Shown piece by piece: positions 9,102 to 17,841 of a stretch of 45,208 nt of DNA. Source of the DNA: UBA2336 sp964538575 (GTDB taxonomy: Bacteria > Bacteroidota > Bacteroidia > Cytophagales > Cyclobacteriaceae); assembly GCA_964538575.1 (NCBI GenBank), contig CAZIGG010000010.1:1-45208 (forward strand). Reading direction: 5' to 3'. The notes beneath the pieces are model-generated. The model was not told the DNA's origin and searched no databases. It saw nothing but the letters and a program-made list of their open reading frames with translations. The position numbers were made by a program, and so were the translations under genes. Numbering within the stretch: the first letter of the stretch is position 1; each line of letters opens with the position of its first letter.

Positions 9102-10499
9102 TTATATAATTCCCTGTATCAGTTTGGCAATGTCGTTATAGAAAACAAACACCATCAATACAATCAGAATTGCAAAGCCGATCTTCAGCGAGGTTTCAAA
9201 GAACTTCTCTGAGGGCTCACGGCCGGTGATCATCTCATATAATAAGAATACCACATACCCGCCATCCAAAGCCGGGATTGGCAACAGGTTCATAAACGCC
9301 AGCACCATCGAAAGCAAGCCGGTCATCGTCCAGAACCTGATCCAGTCCCAGTTTCCGCCATACGCTTTTGCAATGCCAATCGGACCAGAAAGAGAGTCTT
9401 TCAATGGTATCTGGCCGGAGAAAATTTTCCTGAATGCCTTGAGCTGAGTGAAGATCACACCAAAGGCGCGTTTCGCACCAAGCCCAACCGACTCACCAAA
9501 ACCATACGTGACATGGGCCAGCTCTTTCTCATCAATCCCTCTTGCCCTGAAGCCTAACCGGGTGTGGCCGGCATACGGAATGGCTAATGATTTTATTTCT
9601 TCGCCTCTTTGTACTTTAAGAGACAGTGTATCAATTTTTTTATCTCGAACGAGCGGAGCGAGTTCGTCATAATACGCAACGGGCGTTCCCTGAACTTCAA
9701 TGATTCTGTCGCCAGGCCGTAAGTCAACCTTGGAGGCTGCTGTAGGAATCGCTTCCAGTGAATCGTATGGCTTATAGGTTTTCTCAACTTCACCGATTAC
9801 CGGTTCCCAACGCTCCTGCACAAAGCTCATCGCAGCTTTTTTCGAATTAAAGTTCTTAATAAAATCTTCAGGAACTTTTATCGTCAACTCTTTTCCATCG
9901 CGGATAACGGTGTAATATGGTTCCTGAGAAAGGAGCACATCGGCATCCGCTACGTCTGAAAAATCTTCAAACTCTTTCCCGTTGATTTTAACAATCTTGT
10001 CACCGGTCTTTAACCCGATCTGCTCAGCCAGTGAGAGCGCGTAAATTCCGCCATGGGAGTTTACATATTTGGTCGGTACATAGGTATCGCCAATAAAGTA
10101 GGTAAGGCAAATAAAAATGATTATCCCTACAATAACGTTAACAATAATACCGCCCAGCATCACAATCAGTCGTTGCCATGCCGGCTTGGAACGAAACTCC
10201 CAGGGCTGTGGCGGAGTTTTCATCTGCTCCTTATCCATGCTCTCATCCACCATGCCGGCAATTTTTACATAGCCGCCCAGCGGGAACCAGCCGATACCAA
10301 ACTCGGTATCACCCTTTTTGTATTTAAAGAGCGCGAAGTTGGCCACATTGGCCAGCGGGAAAAGGAAATCGAAAAAGAGGTAAAATTTTTCAACGCGTAT
10401 GTTAAACATGCGGGCCGTAATAAAATGACCCCATTCGTGTACTGCAATTAAAATTGAAAGGCTCAGCAGAAGCTGGGCCGTCATAATAAATCCTTCCAT
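9102..10499 (-). CDS. rseP: RIP metalloprotease RseP (site-2 protease family)
   Basis: This intramembrane zinc protease cleaves membrane-bound anti-sigma factors. The zinc motif HEWGH is at residues 21-25 in the first transmembrane segment. Two PDZ regions follow (about 140-210 and 230-300), then the C-terminal membrane motif NLLPIPALDGGYV, which carries the third zinc ligand Asp. The length (465) is normal for Bacteroidota RseP. The start ATG at 10499 overlaps the dxr stop codon; an internal ATG at residue 6 is possible. The arrangement dxr-rseP is common in bacteria. Confidence 0.95.
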   Translation of the reverse strand: MEGFIMTAQLLLSLSILIAVHEWGHFITARMFNIRVEKFYLFFDFLFPLANVANFALFKYKKGDTEFGIGWFPLGGYVKIAGMVDESMDKEQMKTPPQPWEFRSKPAWQRLIVMLGGIIVNVIVGIIIFICLTYFIGDTYVPTKYVNSHGGIYALSLAEQIGLKTGDKIVKINGKEFEDFSDVADADVLLSQEPYYTVIRDGKELTIKVPEDFIKNFNSKKAAMSFVQERWEPVIGEVEKTYKPYDSLEAIPTAASKVDLRPGDRIIEVQGTPVAYYDELAPLVRDKKIDTLSLKVQRGEEIKSLAIPYAGHTRLGFRARGIDEKELAHVTYGFGESVGLGAKRAFGVIFTQLKAFRKIFSGQIPLKDSLSGPIGIAKAYGGNWDWIRFWTMTGLLSMVLAFMNLLPIPALDGGYVVFLLYEMITGREPSEKFFETSLKIGFAILIVLMVFVFYNDIAKLIQGII

Positions 10500-11659
10500 C
10501 AGTTAATCAGTTCGTAAGCTTTAATTCGGGTTTCTTTATCTGTATTCACGTAATCTTCAAGTGCCGGGTTTTGTATGTAATGCATTTTTGCCATGCAGTG
10601 TTCAACAATCCCGGGCATTTCCAAAAACCTGATTTTATCTTTCAAAAACGCTTCCACGGCAATTTCGTTCGCTGCATTGAGCACGCAGGGCATGTTCCCG
10701 GCCTGCTTAAGCGCCTCAAAAGCGAGTGCAAGATTACGAAAAGTTTCTGTATCGGGCTTTTCAAAAGTCAGGCTTGGGTAATGAGTGAAATCAAAACGCG
10801 GGAAATCAGACGTAAATCGTTCCGGGTAGCTTAACGCAAATTGTATGGGCAAATGCATATCGGGCAACCCCATTTGCGCTTTAATGGAACCATCCGAAAA
10901 CTGAACCATCGAGTGAATAATGGACTGGGGATGCACCACAACATCCACCTGTTCGGGGGTTAATCCAAAAAGCCACTTCGCCTCAATTACCTCCAACCCC
11001 TTGTTCATCAGCGTGGCGGAATCTATTGTCACTTTTGCGCCCATGGTCCAGTTGGGATGCTTCAGCGCCTGCATTTTAGTAACCGCTGCGAGTTCTTCTT
11101 TCTTTCTCCCCCGAAAGGGTCCACCCGAGGCCGTGAGGATGATCTTCTCTATTTTATTATGGAATTCGCCCACGATACATTGAAAGATTGCTGAATGCTC
11201 AGAGTCAACCGGGTAAATGTTAACGCCTTTTTCGCGGGCAAGCCGGGTGATCAGCTCTCCGGCCACTACCAGCGTTTCTTTATTCGCCAACGCGATTTCT
11301 TTCCCGGCCTGGATGGCGCTGATCGTAGGTTTTAGCCCGGAATACCCCACCAGTGCCGTAAGCACCATATCAATGGAGTCCATCTGAACCACCGAACACA
11401 ACGCATTTTCCCCGGCATAAACTTTAATATTCGTGGAAGCGAGGGCACTCCTTACCTGTTCGTACAGGCTCTCATTTGCAATGACCACCGCGTTTGGGTT
11501 AAACCGGAAAGCCTGCTCAATTAATAAAGCTGCATTATGCCGGGCCGTGAGCACCTCTGCCTGGAGCTTTTCAGGGTGTTTTGCAATAACCTCCAGTGCC
11601 TGGACACCAATGGAGCCCGTTGATCCGAGAATGGCGATTTTCTTCTGATTTGCTTTCAA
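10499..11659 (-). CDS. dxr: 1-deoxy-D-xylulose-5-phosphate reductoisomerase
   Basis: Dxr converts DXP to 2-C-methyl-D-erythritol 4-phosphate with NADPH, the first committed step of the MEP isoprenoid pathway. The 386 residues show the nucleotide-binding motif GSTGSIG near the N-terminus, the metal/substrate region VDSEHSAIFQC, the flexible catalytic loop TASGGPFRGR, PNWTMGAKVTIDSATLMNKGLE (in two blocks) and the HPQSIIHSMV motif. It overlaps rseP by one base of its stop, so the two are probably one transcript. Confidence 0.97.
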   Translation of the reverse strand: MKANQKKIAILGSTGSIGVQALEVIAKHPEKLQAEVLTARHNAALLIEQAFRFNPNAVVIANESLYEQVRSALASTNIKVYAGENALCSVVQMDSIDMVLTALVGYSGLKPTISAIQAGKEIALANKETLVVAGELITRLAREKGVNIYPVDSEHSAIFQCIVGEFHNKIEKIILTASGGPFRGRKKEELAAVTKMQALKHPNWTMGAKVTIDSATLMNKGLEVIEAKWLFGLTPEQVDVVVHPQSIIHSMVQFSDGSIKAQMGLPDMHLPIQFALSYPERFTSDFPRFDFTHYPSLTFEKPDTETFRNLALAFEALKQAGNMPCVLNAANEIAVEAFLKDKIRFLEMPGIVEHCMAKMHYIQNPALEDYVNTDKETRIKAYELIN

Positions 11660-12123
11660 TTCAAGTGGATGAGCGGGTTTAACATGTGTTAGGACGGTTG
11701 TGTCGGTTGAGCTTCAATAAAAAACTTCTGTTACCAAATTGTGACTTTTTTCCGGAGCATGACTTATACTCCCAAATGGGTGACGGTTCGCTCAGGAAAA
11801 ATCGGTGATATTGTTTAAAGTTCGTTATAACGTTTGCAAAAAGTATGAGGTGAGTTTTCGAATGTCCAGAAAATTCTGTTTTATTGCCGTTTCGTAATAT
11901 TTTATGAAGGAATTTCCCTGAAATCAGGGAAATTTTCACGTACCTTTGAGGTTATTGCGAGACAAATTTAGGAGAAATCGGGTACTAAAGTCATTGTTGA
12001 CATTCCATCTGACCCTTCTGAATAATGCTAAGGCACTGAGACAAAAAATCTGTTGATAATTCTTAACAATTCAGATACTTTACCAAACTTAAAACTAAAC
12101 TTTATAACAATTAAAACTACTGT
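11660..12123. other. Long divergent intergenic region dxr / exbB
   Basis: This 464-bp AT-rich spacer has no convincing gene. It contains a perfect 10-bp inverted repeat at 11911-11934 and a TACCTTTG element at 11941-11948, described separately. The last 120 bases before exbB are strongly A/T-rich, which would suit a long untranslated leader. Confidence 0.6.
11911..11948 (+). promoter_or_regulatory. Candidate promoter with overlapping palindromic operator for the exbB-tonB operon
   Basis: TACCTTTG at 11941-11948 matches the Bacteroidota -7 element TAnnTTTG. The sequence TTTCCCTG ends exactly 20 bases upstream, in the -33 position. That -33 region is the left arm of a perfect 10-bp inverted repeat: AATTTCCCTG (11911-11920), loop AAAT, CAGGGAAATT (11925-11934). 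A repressor or activator bound here would cover the -33 element. The role is inferred. Confidence 0.5.
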
Positions 12124-12927
12124 ATGAAAAAGTCCAATTCACAAGCGGGTCTAATTACTGCACTTGTAATCGTTGCGGAGATAGCCATCGCCATCGTATT
12201 TTATATTTACGTGTTGGGAGATCCGAGCAATTTTCAAGGCAACGACAATGCCAATCACCCGCTACAAGGCAATTACTTTGGTATCATCTACAAGGGCGGA
12301 TACATTGTACCAATTTTGATTGCCCAGCTCATGATTACCATCACATTTGCTTTTGAGCGTTTTATCACCATTTCAAAAGCAAAAGGAAAAGGCAACATAA
12401 AAGTTTTCGTACAGAAGATCAAAAGCCTCATTGCCGGCAACAACATCGCTCAGGCGATTGCGGAATGCGACAGACAAAAAGGTTCGGTTGCCAACGTGGT
12501 AAAAGCCGGGTTGGTGAAATACAGCGCATTAGCCAAAGACAATACCATTGAGCCCGATAAAAAAGTAGTTCTTATTCAAAAGGATATTGAAGAAACTACA
12601 CAATTGGAAATGCCCATGCTGGAGCGTAACCTGATTATCATCGCAACACTTGTATCCGTTGCTACGCTTTTCGGTCTGTTAGGAACTGTTTTGGGTATGA
12701 TCAAGGCATTTGCCGCGCTTGCCACTGCCGGTGCGCCTGACTCCGTAGGTCTTGCGAACGGTATCTCAGAAGCATTGATTAACACTGCGTTGGGTATCGG
12801 TACTTCAGCGTTAGCGATCATTTTCTATAACTATTTCACCAGCGCGATCGATGCATTGACACACGCGATTGATGAGACCGGTTTTAGCATTATCCAGAAT
12901 TTTACGGCTCAGAACAAAGTTAATTGA
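12124..12927 (+). CDS. exbB: MotA/TolQ/ExbB proton channel family protein
   Basis: This 267-residue inner-membrane protein is the channel subunit that uses the proton gradient to power TonB. Hydrophobic segments lie at about 8-31, 58-80, 168-195 and 212-240; the signature LFGLLGTVLGMIKAF is in the third. The extra N-terminal helix before the usual ExbB core is typical for Bacteroidota. It heads the operon exbB-exbD-exbD-tonB-small membrane gene-PstS-like-TPR, with gaps of 25-36 bases between the first three genes. Confidence 0.92.
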   Translation: MKKSNSQAGLITALVIVAEIAIAIVFYIYVLGDPSNFQGNDNANHPLQGNYFGIIYKGGYIVPILIAQLMITITFAFERFITISKAKGKGNIKVFVQKIKSLIAGNNIAQAIAECDRQKGSVANVVKAGLVKYSALAKDNTIEPDKKVVLIQKDIEETTQLEMPMLERNLIIIATLVSVATLFGLLGTVLGMIKAFAALATAGAPDSVGLANGISEALINTALGIGTSALAIIFYNYFTSAIDALTHAIDETGFSIIQNFTAQNKVN

Positions 12928-12952
12928 TGTCCAAATTAGACTATAAAAACTT

Positions 12953-13582
12953 ATGGCAAGAATAGCACCACCCATTGATATGACGCCCATGGTTGACCTG
13001 GCGTTTTTGCTGGTGACTTTCTTTATGCTTACTGCGACAGCAATTCCAGACGAACCGGTAGCGGTAGATACGCCTTCATCGGTTTCCATTGTTAAAATGC
13101 CTGAAACCAATGTGGTAACACTCACGGTGGATAGAAAAGGCCGTGTATTTTTCAACGTAGACGGCCAATTTACCCGTGCTGCACTGTTGGATAATATGGG
13201 AGAGCGTTATGGGTTGAGTTTCACACCACAGGAAAAAAGAGCATTTGTGATTATGTCGAGCATTGGTGTTCCCATGGCAAGCATGAAACAGTTTCTTGGG
13301 TATACTCCTGAACAGCGTAAAGAAGTCAATCAGCCCGGCATCCCGGTAGACTCAGCGCATAATGAACTTGTTGACTGGATTAACCAGGCGCGCACCGTAA
13401 CGCAAAACAAAGTGCGTATTGCGGTTAAAGGCGACAGCGATGCTGATTATAAAACGATCAGACAAGTGATAAACACGCTTGTGGACCGTAACAAAATCAC
13501 GAAGTTCAACCTGATTACCAATATGGAAAAAGGCCCTGACCTTGAGGCAGCACTGGCGAACCAGGCAAAAAAGGCAAATTAA
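12953..13582 (+). CDS. exbD: ExbD/TolR family biopolymer transporter (first copy)
   Basis: ExbD forms the proton path with ExbB. The single N-terminal transmembrane helix carries the essential Asp in IDMTPMVDLAFLLVTFFML. The periplasmic domain is longer than usual (209 residues in total against about 140-170) because of an insert around residues 85-125 (a segment with FTPQEKRAF and LGYTPEQRKEV). The end has the common ExbD fold (VRIAVKGDSDADYKTIRQVINTL). It is followed by a second exbD; paired exbD genes are usual in Bacteroidota. Confidence 0.93.
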   Translation: MARIAPPIDMTPMVDLAFLLVTFFMLTATAIPDEPVAVDTPSSVSIVKMPETNVVTLTVDRKGRVFFNVDGQFTRAALLDNMGERYGLSFTPQEKRAFVIMSSIGVPMASMKQFLGYTPEQRKEVNQPGIPVDSAHNELVDWINQARTVTQNKVRIAVKGDSDADYKTIRQVINTLVDRNKITKFNLITNMEKGPDLEAALANQAKKAN

Positions 13583-13618
13583 CTGAACGAATTAAAGAAC
13601 TCAAACTATTAAACAACT

Positions 13619-14134
13619 ATGGCAGAATTAAGTGGTGGCGGTGATGGCGGTAAAAAGAAAGGTGGCAAGGTACGCGCTAAGAGATCCTCTACGCGGATTG
13701 ATATGACGCCCATGGTGGACTTGGCATTCCTCCTGCTTACTTTCTTTGTAATGACCACAACGCTCAATAAGCCGCAGGCAATGCAGATTAACATGCCTGA
13801 TAAACCAAAGGAGGATGACAAACCGCCAGAGGTAAACGAGAAAAATGTACTTACCCTCGTATTGGGTGAAAACGATAAGATTTACTGGTATATGGGTATT
13901 ACCGACCCTAAAGTTGAAGTAGCTGACTTCTCAGCAACCGGTATCCGCAAGGTGCTGCTGGAGAAAAAGGCAGAATTACCGAAACTGATTGTGTTGATCA
14001 AATCATTAGATGAGGCACGCTACAAGAACATGGTGGATATTATGGATGAAATGAATATCAGCAGTGTTCAGCGGTTTGCGCTCGTGGAGATTACAGGCGT
14101 TGATAAGGATCTCGTAAAAGAATCGCAATTATGA
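13619..14134 (+). CDS. exbD: ExbD/TolR family biopolymer transporter (second copy)
   Basis: This second ExbD (171 residues) begins with a Gly/Lys-rich cytoplasmic tail (GGGDGGKKKGGKVRAKRSS) and then the same membrane helix with the conserved Asp, IDMTPMVDLAFLLLTFFVM. A Pro/Lys-rich linker (MPDKPKEDDKPPEVNEKN) leads to the periplasmic domain. Its stop overlaps the tonB start by four bases (ATGA), so the two are translationally coupled. The pair may form heterodimers in the ExbB pore; this is inferred. Confidence 0.93.
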   Translation: MAELSGGGDGGKKKGGKVRAKRSSTRIDMTPMVDLAFLLLTFFVMTTTLNKPQAMQINMPDKPKEDDKPPEVNEKNVLTLVLGENDKIYWYMGITDPKVEVADFSATGIRKVLLEKKAELPKLIVLIKSLDEARYKNMVDIMDEMNISSVQRFALVEITGVDKDLVKESQL

Positions 14135-14931
14135 AAACAGAAGGAATTGTACTTCCACAGGAAACCTGGGATGACATAATCTTCGAAAGAAGAAACAAAG
14201 AATATGGAGCTTATATTAACCGTAAGAATTACTCCAGGTCGGTTTTAATCGCGCTCGGAATTACGGTAGTGATCCTGATTTTAATTTTGGCAGCGCCAAC
14301 ATTGGCGGAGTTGCTGAAGTCAAACAAGAAAGCAGAAGCGCCAAAATTGAAAGAAATGACGGTGTCGCTTGACCAGCCCCCTCCGATCACTCCCCAGCCG
14401 CCTCCACCGGATGTGCGTATCCCGCCCCCGGTGAAAACAATCATCAAGTTCCTTCCGCCTAAAGTGACGGAAAAAGAAGTTGTTGAAGAAGAAGAGATGC
14501 CAACGATTGAAGAAATCAAGGAAAACGAAACCGGAGCCGTGGCAGTTGTAGGCACCGGTGAGGTTGTCTTTGAAGAGCCGGTGCAGGAGGTTGCGCAAGG
14601 AAACGATGACGATAAAATCTTCCTTGCAGTTGAGCAGCAGGCTGAATTCCCGGGCGGCCTTCAGGCAATGATGAAGTTTCTTCGGAAGAACATCAAATAC
14701 CCTGCATCCGCAAAACGCATGGGTGTTGAGGGTAAAGTATTCGTGAAATTTATCGTGGATAAAGAAGGCGGGATCAGTCAAATGGAAGTTATCAAGGGTA
14801 TCAATGCCGATCTTGATAAAGAAGCGATGCGTGTTATCAAACTTATGCCGCCCTGGAAACCCGGTAAGCAGAACGGTCGCGCAGTAAAATCGCAGTTTGT
14901 ATTGCCGGTTTACTTTAAGCTTGACTCGTAA
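14131..14931 (+). CDS. tonB: Energy transducer TonB
   Basis: TonB spans the periplasm and drives TonB-dependent outer-membrane receptors. The 266 residues show a cytoplasmic N-terminal WDDIIFERRNKEYGAY motif typical of Bacteroidota TonB, a transmembrane helix at about 35-55, a proline-rich spanning stretch (about 82-112: PPPITPQPPPPDVRIPPP), an acidic region, and the C-terminal TonB domain (EFPGGLQAMMKFLRKNIKYP, then WKPGKQNGRAVKSQFVLPVYF). It is coupled to the second exbD. Confidence 0.95.
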   Translation: MKTEGIVLPQETWDDIIFERRNKEYGAYINRKNYSRSVLIALGITVVILILILAAPTLAELLKSNKKAEAPKLKEMTVSLDQPPPITPQPPPPDVRIPPPVKTIIKFLPPKVTEKEVVEEEEMPTIEEIKENETGAVAVVGTGEVVFEEPVQEVAQGNDDDKIFLAVEQQAEFPGGLQAMMKFLRKNIKYPASAKRMGVEGKVFVKFIVDKEGGISQMEVIKGINADLDKEAMRVIKLMPPWKPGKQNGRAVKSQFVLPVYFKLDS

Positions 14932-14953
14932 GGTTAACCGACCTTAATCCTTA

Positions 14954-15163
14954 ATGAAAAATCTAAAGGCCATGAAATATTTCAGTATACTCATGGCCTT
15001 TACTTATGTAGTACTGGGCATACTCTTACTCGTACAGCAGGCCTTTACAATCAGGTATAAAGTACCGCTGGCAATCGTATTAATTGTATATGGACTTTTC
15101 AGAACGTACACCACCTACCAGAAATATTCCCGCCATCGCGGGAATGATGATCGTTATTTGTAG
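14954..15163 (+). CDS. Small two-helix membrane protein
   Basis: This 69-residue protein has two hydrophobic helices (about 9-28 and 35-52) separated by TIRYKVP, then a basic and polar tail with several Tyr. An internal ATG at codon 7 is another possible start. It sits 22 bases after tonB and its 3' end overlaps the start region of the PstS-like gene, which supports it being a real operon member. Function unknown. Confidence 0.65.
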   Translation: MKNLKAMKYFSILMAFTYVVLGILLLVQQAFTIRYKVPLAIVLIVYGLFRTYTTYQKYSRHRGNDDRYL

Positions 15164-16079
15164 CCTTACCATACTGGCTTTCGCGGGCGCTTCGTGTGCC
15201 GAGCGCGATAAAAAAGGAAATATTCTCGACCAGTTCACGTATGGTACAATCAACATCGCGGTTGATGAATCCTTAAAGCCCCTGATCGAAGCGGAGCTTG
15301 ATACCTTTGAAGCCATCTATACAAATGCTCGCATTAACGTAATCTATACCAGCGAAGAAGCTGCTATCCGGGCTATGCTGCAGGACAGTGCCCGGCTGGC
15401 CATCGTAACCAGAAGCCTTACGAAAGAGGAGGACACCTACCTGCGCAACCAGAAATATACATGTACGGAGACACTGATAGCCAAAAACGGAATTGCGCTT
15501 ATCGTTAACCCTGCCAGCACCGATGTACAGCTTACCCTTGAACAGTTTAAGAAAATCCTCACAGGCACAAATAACCTGAGTGTGCTGGATAAAAAATTCT
15601 CTGCTGTTCCCAAAGTAGTTGTTTTTGATCACCCAAATTCGGGGATCATCCGATACCTGCGCGACTCGGTGCAGCAATTTGATTCACTGCCCTCCTTCTG
15701 CTATGCAGTAAACGGAAATGCGGAAGTAATTGATTATGTATCGAAAAACCTGCATGCAATCGGCCTGATAGATGTTAGCTGGATCAGTGACCAGGACGAT
15801 TCGACCTCAAACAGATTCTTAAGTTCTGTAAAAGCGGTCGGATTATCGGATGAAGGGGATTATTTTCAGCCGTATCAGGCGTATATTGCAGACCGGTCTT
15901 ACCCGTTGCTTCGCCCGGTTAAGATCTTAAGCAGGGAAGCAAGAATGGGCCTTGGAACCGGTTTTACAGCATTTGTAGCGGGTCCGAAGGGTCAATTAAT
16001 TGTTTTAAAATCCGGCATAGTTCCTGCTATTATGCCTAAAAGAGTTATAGAAGTTAGTAAAGAACCTATTACACCATGA
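15144..16079 (+). CDS. PstS-like phosphate/anion-binding periplasmic lipoprotein
   Basis: The protein resembles the periplasmic-binding PstS superfamily: GTINIAVDESLKPLIEAELD, VIYTSEEAA, LAIVTRSLT, IALIVNP, QFKKILTG and the C-terminal GFTAFVAGPKGQLIVLKSGIVP. The N-terminus MMIVICSLTILAFAGASC suggests a lipoprotein signal with Cys as the attachment site, which argues for ATG 15144 or 15147. The frame is open further up (ATG 15090), which would give a larger overlap with the small membrane gene. No pstCAB transporter is nearby. Its place after tonB suggests a role in the TonB energising system, not in transport. The stop overlaps the TPR start (ATGA). Confidence 0.8.
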   Translation: MMIVICSLTILAFAGASCAERDKKGNILDQFTYGTINIAVDESLKPLIEAELDTFEAIYTNARINVIYTSEEAAIRAMLQDSARLAIVTRSLTKEEDTYLRNQKYTCTETLIAKNGIALIVNPASTDVQLTLEQFKKILTGTNNLSVLDKKFSAVPKVVVFDHPNSGIIRYLRDSVQQFDSLPSFCYAVNGNAEVIDYVSKNLHAIGLIDVSWISDQDDSTSNRFLSSVKAVGLSDEGDYFQPYQAYIADRSYPLLRPVKILSREARMGLGTGFTAFVAGPKGQLIVLKSGIVPAIMPKRVIEVSKEPITP

Positions 16080-17695
16080 ACAAAACAGTCTTTTTTTTAA
16101 TGCTATTCTTATCGGGAGCAGGAGTTGCTTTCAGTCAGGATGCAGAGATCAAAAAATCAAAACGCCTGATTGATGTTGACCATGCCGCTGAGGCTATGGC
16201 GCCAATTGAAGCTGCCATTAAGCAATATCCTGAAGAAGCAGATTTATACTATTATCTTGGATACGCCCAAATTAAAAATAACCAGTTGGATGCAGCCGCA
16301 AATTCATTTGATGCCGGCATCAAGCTTGATCCGAAAGAAGCTGTCAACTATGCCGGTAAAGGCCACCTGAGCATGCTGCAGAATCGACCTGCAGATGCCA
16401 AAGTAAACCTTGACAAGGCGCTTGAGATAACCAAGTCAAAGAAGCCGTACGTGCTGAAAGCCGTTGCCGAAGCTTACCTGACTAACGCAAAATTTGCAGG
16501 TGATGCGGTTGCGGTTTTGTTAAAAGCTAAAGCCATTAAAAACGATGCAGAAACAGAAATACTTTTAGGGGAAGCTTATCTCCTGCAAAACCAGGCTGGC
16601 TCAGCAGTGAGTGCATATGAAAATGCAGCTTCTATGGAGCCCGCCAACGGTAAGCCCCTTTACAGAATCGGGTTGATCTATTCACGTCCGAATCCTGCGG
16701 AATCGCAAAGGTATTTTGAAAAAGCAGTGGCTGCCGATCCTGAGTTTACCTATGCGTATGATGAACTCATCGATATCTACTACCAGCAGAAGGAGGTTGA
16801 TAAAGCCATTGAGGCTGCAGAGAAGTTTCAGAAATTGAGCAGTGATCCGGAAAAAAACAAAGAGAAAATTGCGTTGATCTATGTAATGAAAGGCGATTAT
16901 GTAAAGGCTAATCAGATCTTTAAAGAAGTTATTACAACAAACCAGAATGTAAGGCCGATTATCTGGAGATTTTATATCAAGTCTCTGCAAGCTACCAAAA
17001 CATCTGCTGACACACTTGAATCCATTAAGGTGTTTGAACAATATTTCATTAAGGTTAAACCGGAAGATATTCTGCCTGCTGATTACCTGAATCAGGGTAA
17101 GCTTTTAATCGCAGTCGGACGTGAAGATGAGGGTGTGGCTCAATTAGAGAAAGCTGTTCAGCTTGATCCGAAAAGTTCAGAAGCCATGCAGGTACAAGCT
17201 GAAACGCTTTTCAAAAGCAGAAAGTATTGCGAAGCTGCAATAGCTTACAAACGTTTAGTTACAATTAAATCCAGGCCGGGACCAAATGATTACCTGAACC
17301 TGGGAAGGTCGTACACCCGATGTGAGCAGTATCTTCAGGCTGATACCGTATACAACGAGCTTGTAGAAAAGTATCCGACAAACCTGCCGGTTGTGATTGA
17401 AGCAGCCCGTGTAAAAACGAATATTGACTCTACTTATAAATCGGGCCTTGCAAAGCCTTTATATGATAAGGCAATGGAACTTGCCACAACTTCAACCGAT
17501 AAGAACAAGAACGCTTATTTAATTGAATCATACCGGTATATGGCCTCCTACTATGCCCTCATCCAAGATGATATCACAAAAGCAAAAGAATATATCGAAA
17601 AGATACTGGCAATTGATCCGAATGACAGGCAGGCCAAAGACGCTTTAAAAGCTATCAAAGAAGGTCAGGCGCAAAACAAGAAGCCCGGGAAATAA
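16076..17695 (+). CDS. Exported tetratricopeptide repeat protein
   Basis: The 539 residues begin with a signal peptide (MNKTVFFLMLFLSGAGVAFS). Almost all of the rest is TPR helices, for example YPEEADLYYYLGYAQIKNNQ and LDPKSSEAMQVQAETLFKSR, ending with AIDPNDRQAKDALKAIKEGQ and a basic tail. It is the last gene of the exbB-tonB operon, coupled to the PstS-like gene and followed by a terminator. It is probably a periplasmic scaffold for the complex; this is inferred from context. Confidence 0.85.
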   Translation: MNKTVFFLMLFLSGAGVAFSQDAEIKKSKRLIDVDHAAEAMAPIEAAIKQYPEEADLYYYLGYAQIKNNQLDAAANSFDAGIKLDPKEAVNYAGKGHLSMLQNRPADAKVNLDKALEITKSKKPYVLKAVAEAYLTNAKFAGDAVAVLLKAKAIKNDAETEILLGEAYLLQNQAGSAVSAYENAASMEPANGKPLYRIGLIYSRPNPAESQRYFEKAVAADPEFTYAYDELIDIYYQQKEVDKAIEAAEKFQKLSSDPEKNKEKIALIYVMKGDYVKANQIFKEVITTNQNVRPIIWRFYIKSLQATKTSADTLESIKVFEQYFIKVKPEDILPADYLNQGKLLIAVGREDEGVAQLEKAVQLDPKSSEAMQVQAETLFKSRKYCEAAIAYKRLVTIKSRPGPNDYLNLGRSYTRCEQYLQADTVYNELVEKYPTNLPVVIEAARVKTNIDSTYKSGLAKPLYDKAMELATTSTDKNKNAYLIESYRYMASYYALIQDDITKAKEYIEKILAIDPNDRQAKDALKAIKEGQAQNKKPGK

Positions 17696-17715
17696 ACTTT
17701 ATAAAAATCAATGAG

Positions 17716-17748
17716 CGCATGTACTGCAAAGTGCATGCGTTTTTATTT
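17716..17748 (+). terminator. Rho-independent terminator of the exbB-tonB operon
   Basis: CGCATGTACT (17716-17725) pairs with AGTGCATGCG (17730-17739), ten pairs with one G-U, around a GCAA tetraloop. It is followed by TTTTTATTT. It lies 20 bases after the TPR gene stop. Confidence 0.9.
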
Positions 17749-17841
17749 GTCCAGGCAACAACCGGGCGATTCCTGCGTTAAGGTTTTAGCCGGTCGTCCG
17801 TCATGTTTTAAAATGTCGAAACAATAGTATAAATTTCCTCA

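Noticed and set aside
11679..11939. 86-codon open frame on the minus strand upstream of dxr
   Set aside because: It starts inside the palindrome and promoter-like region, shows no family features and its composition is that of AT-rich non-coding DNA.
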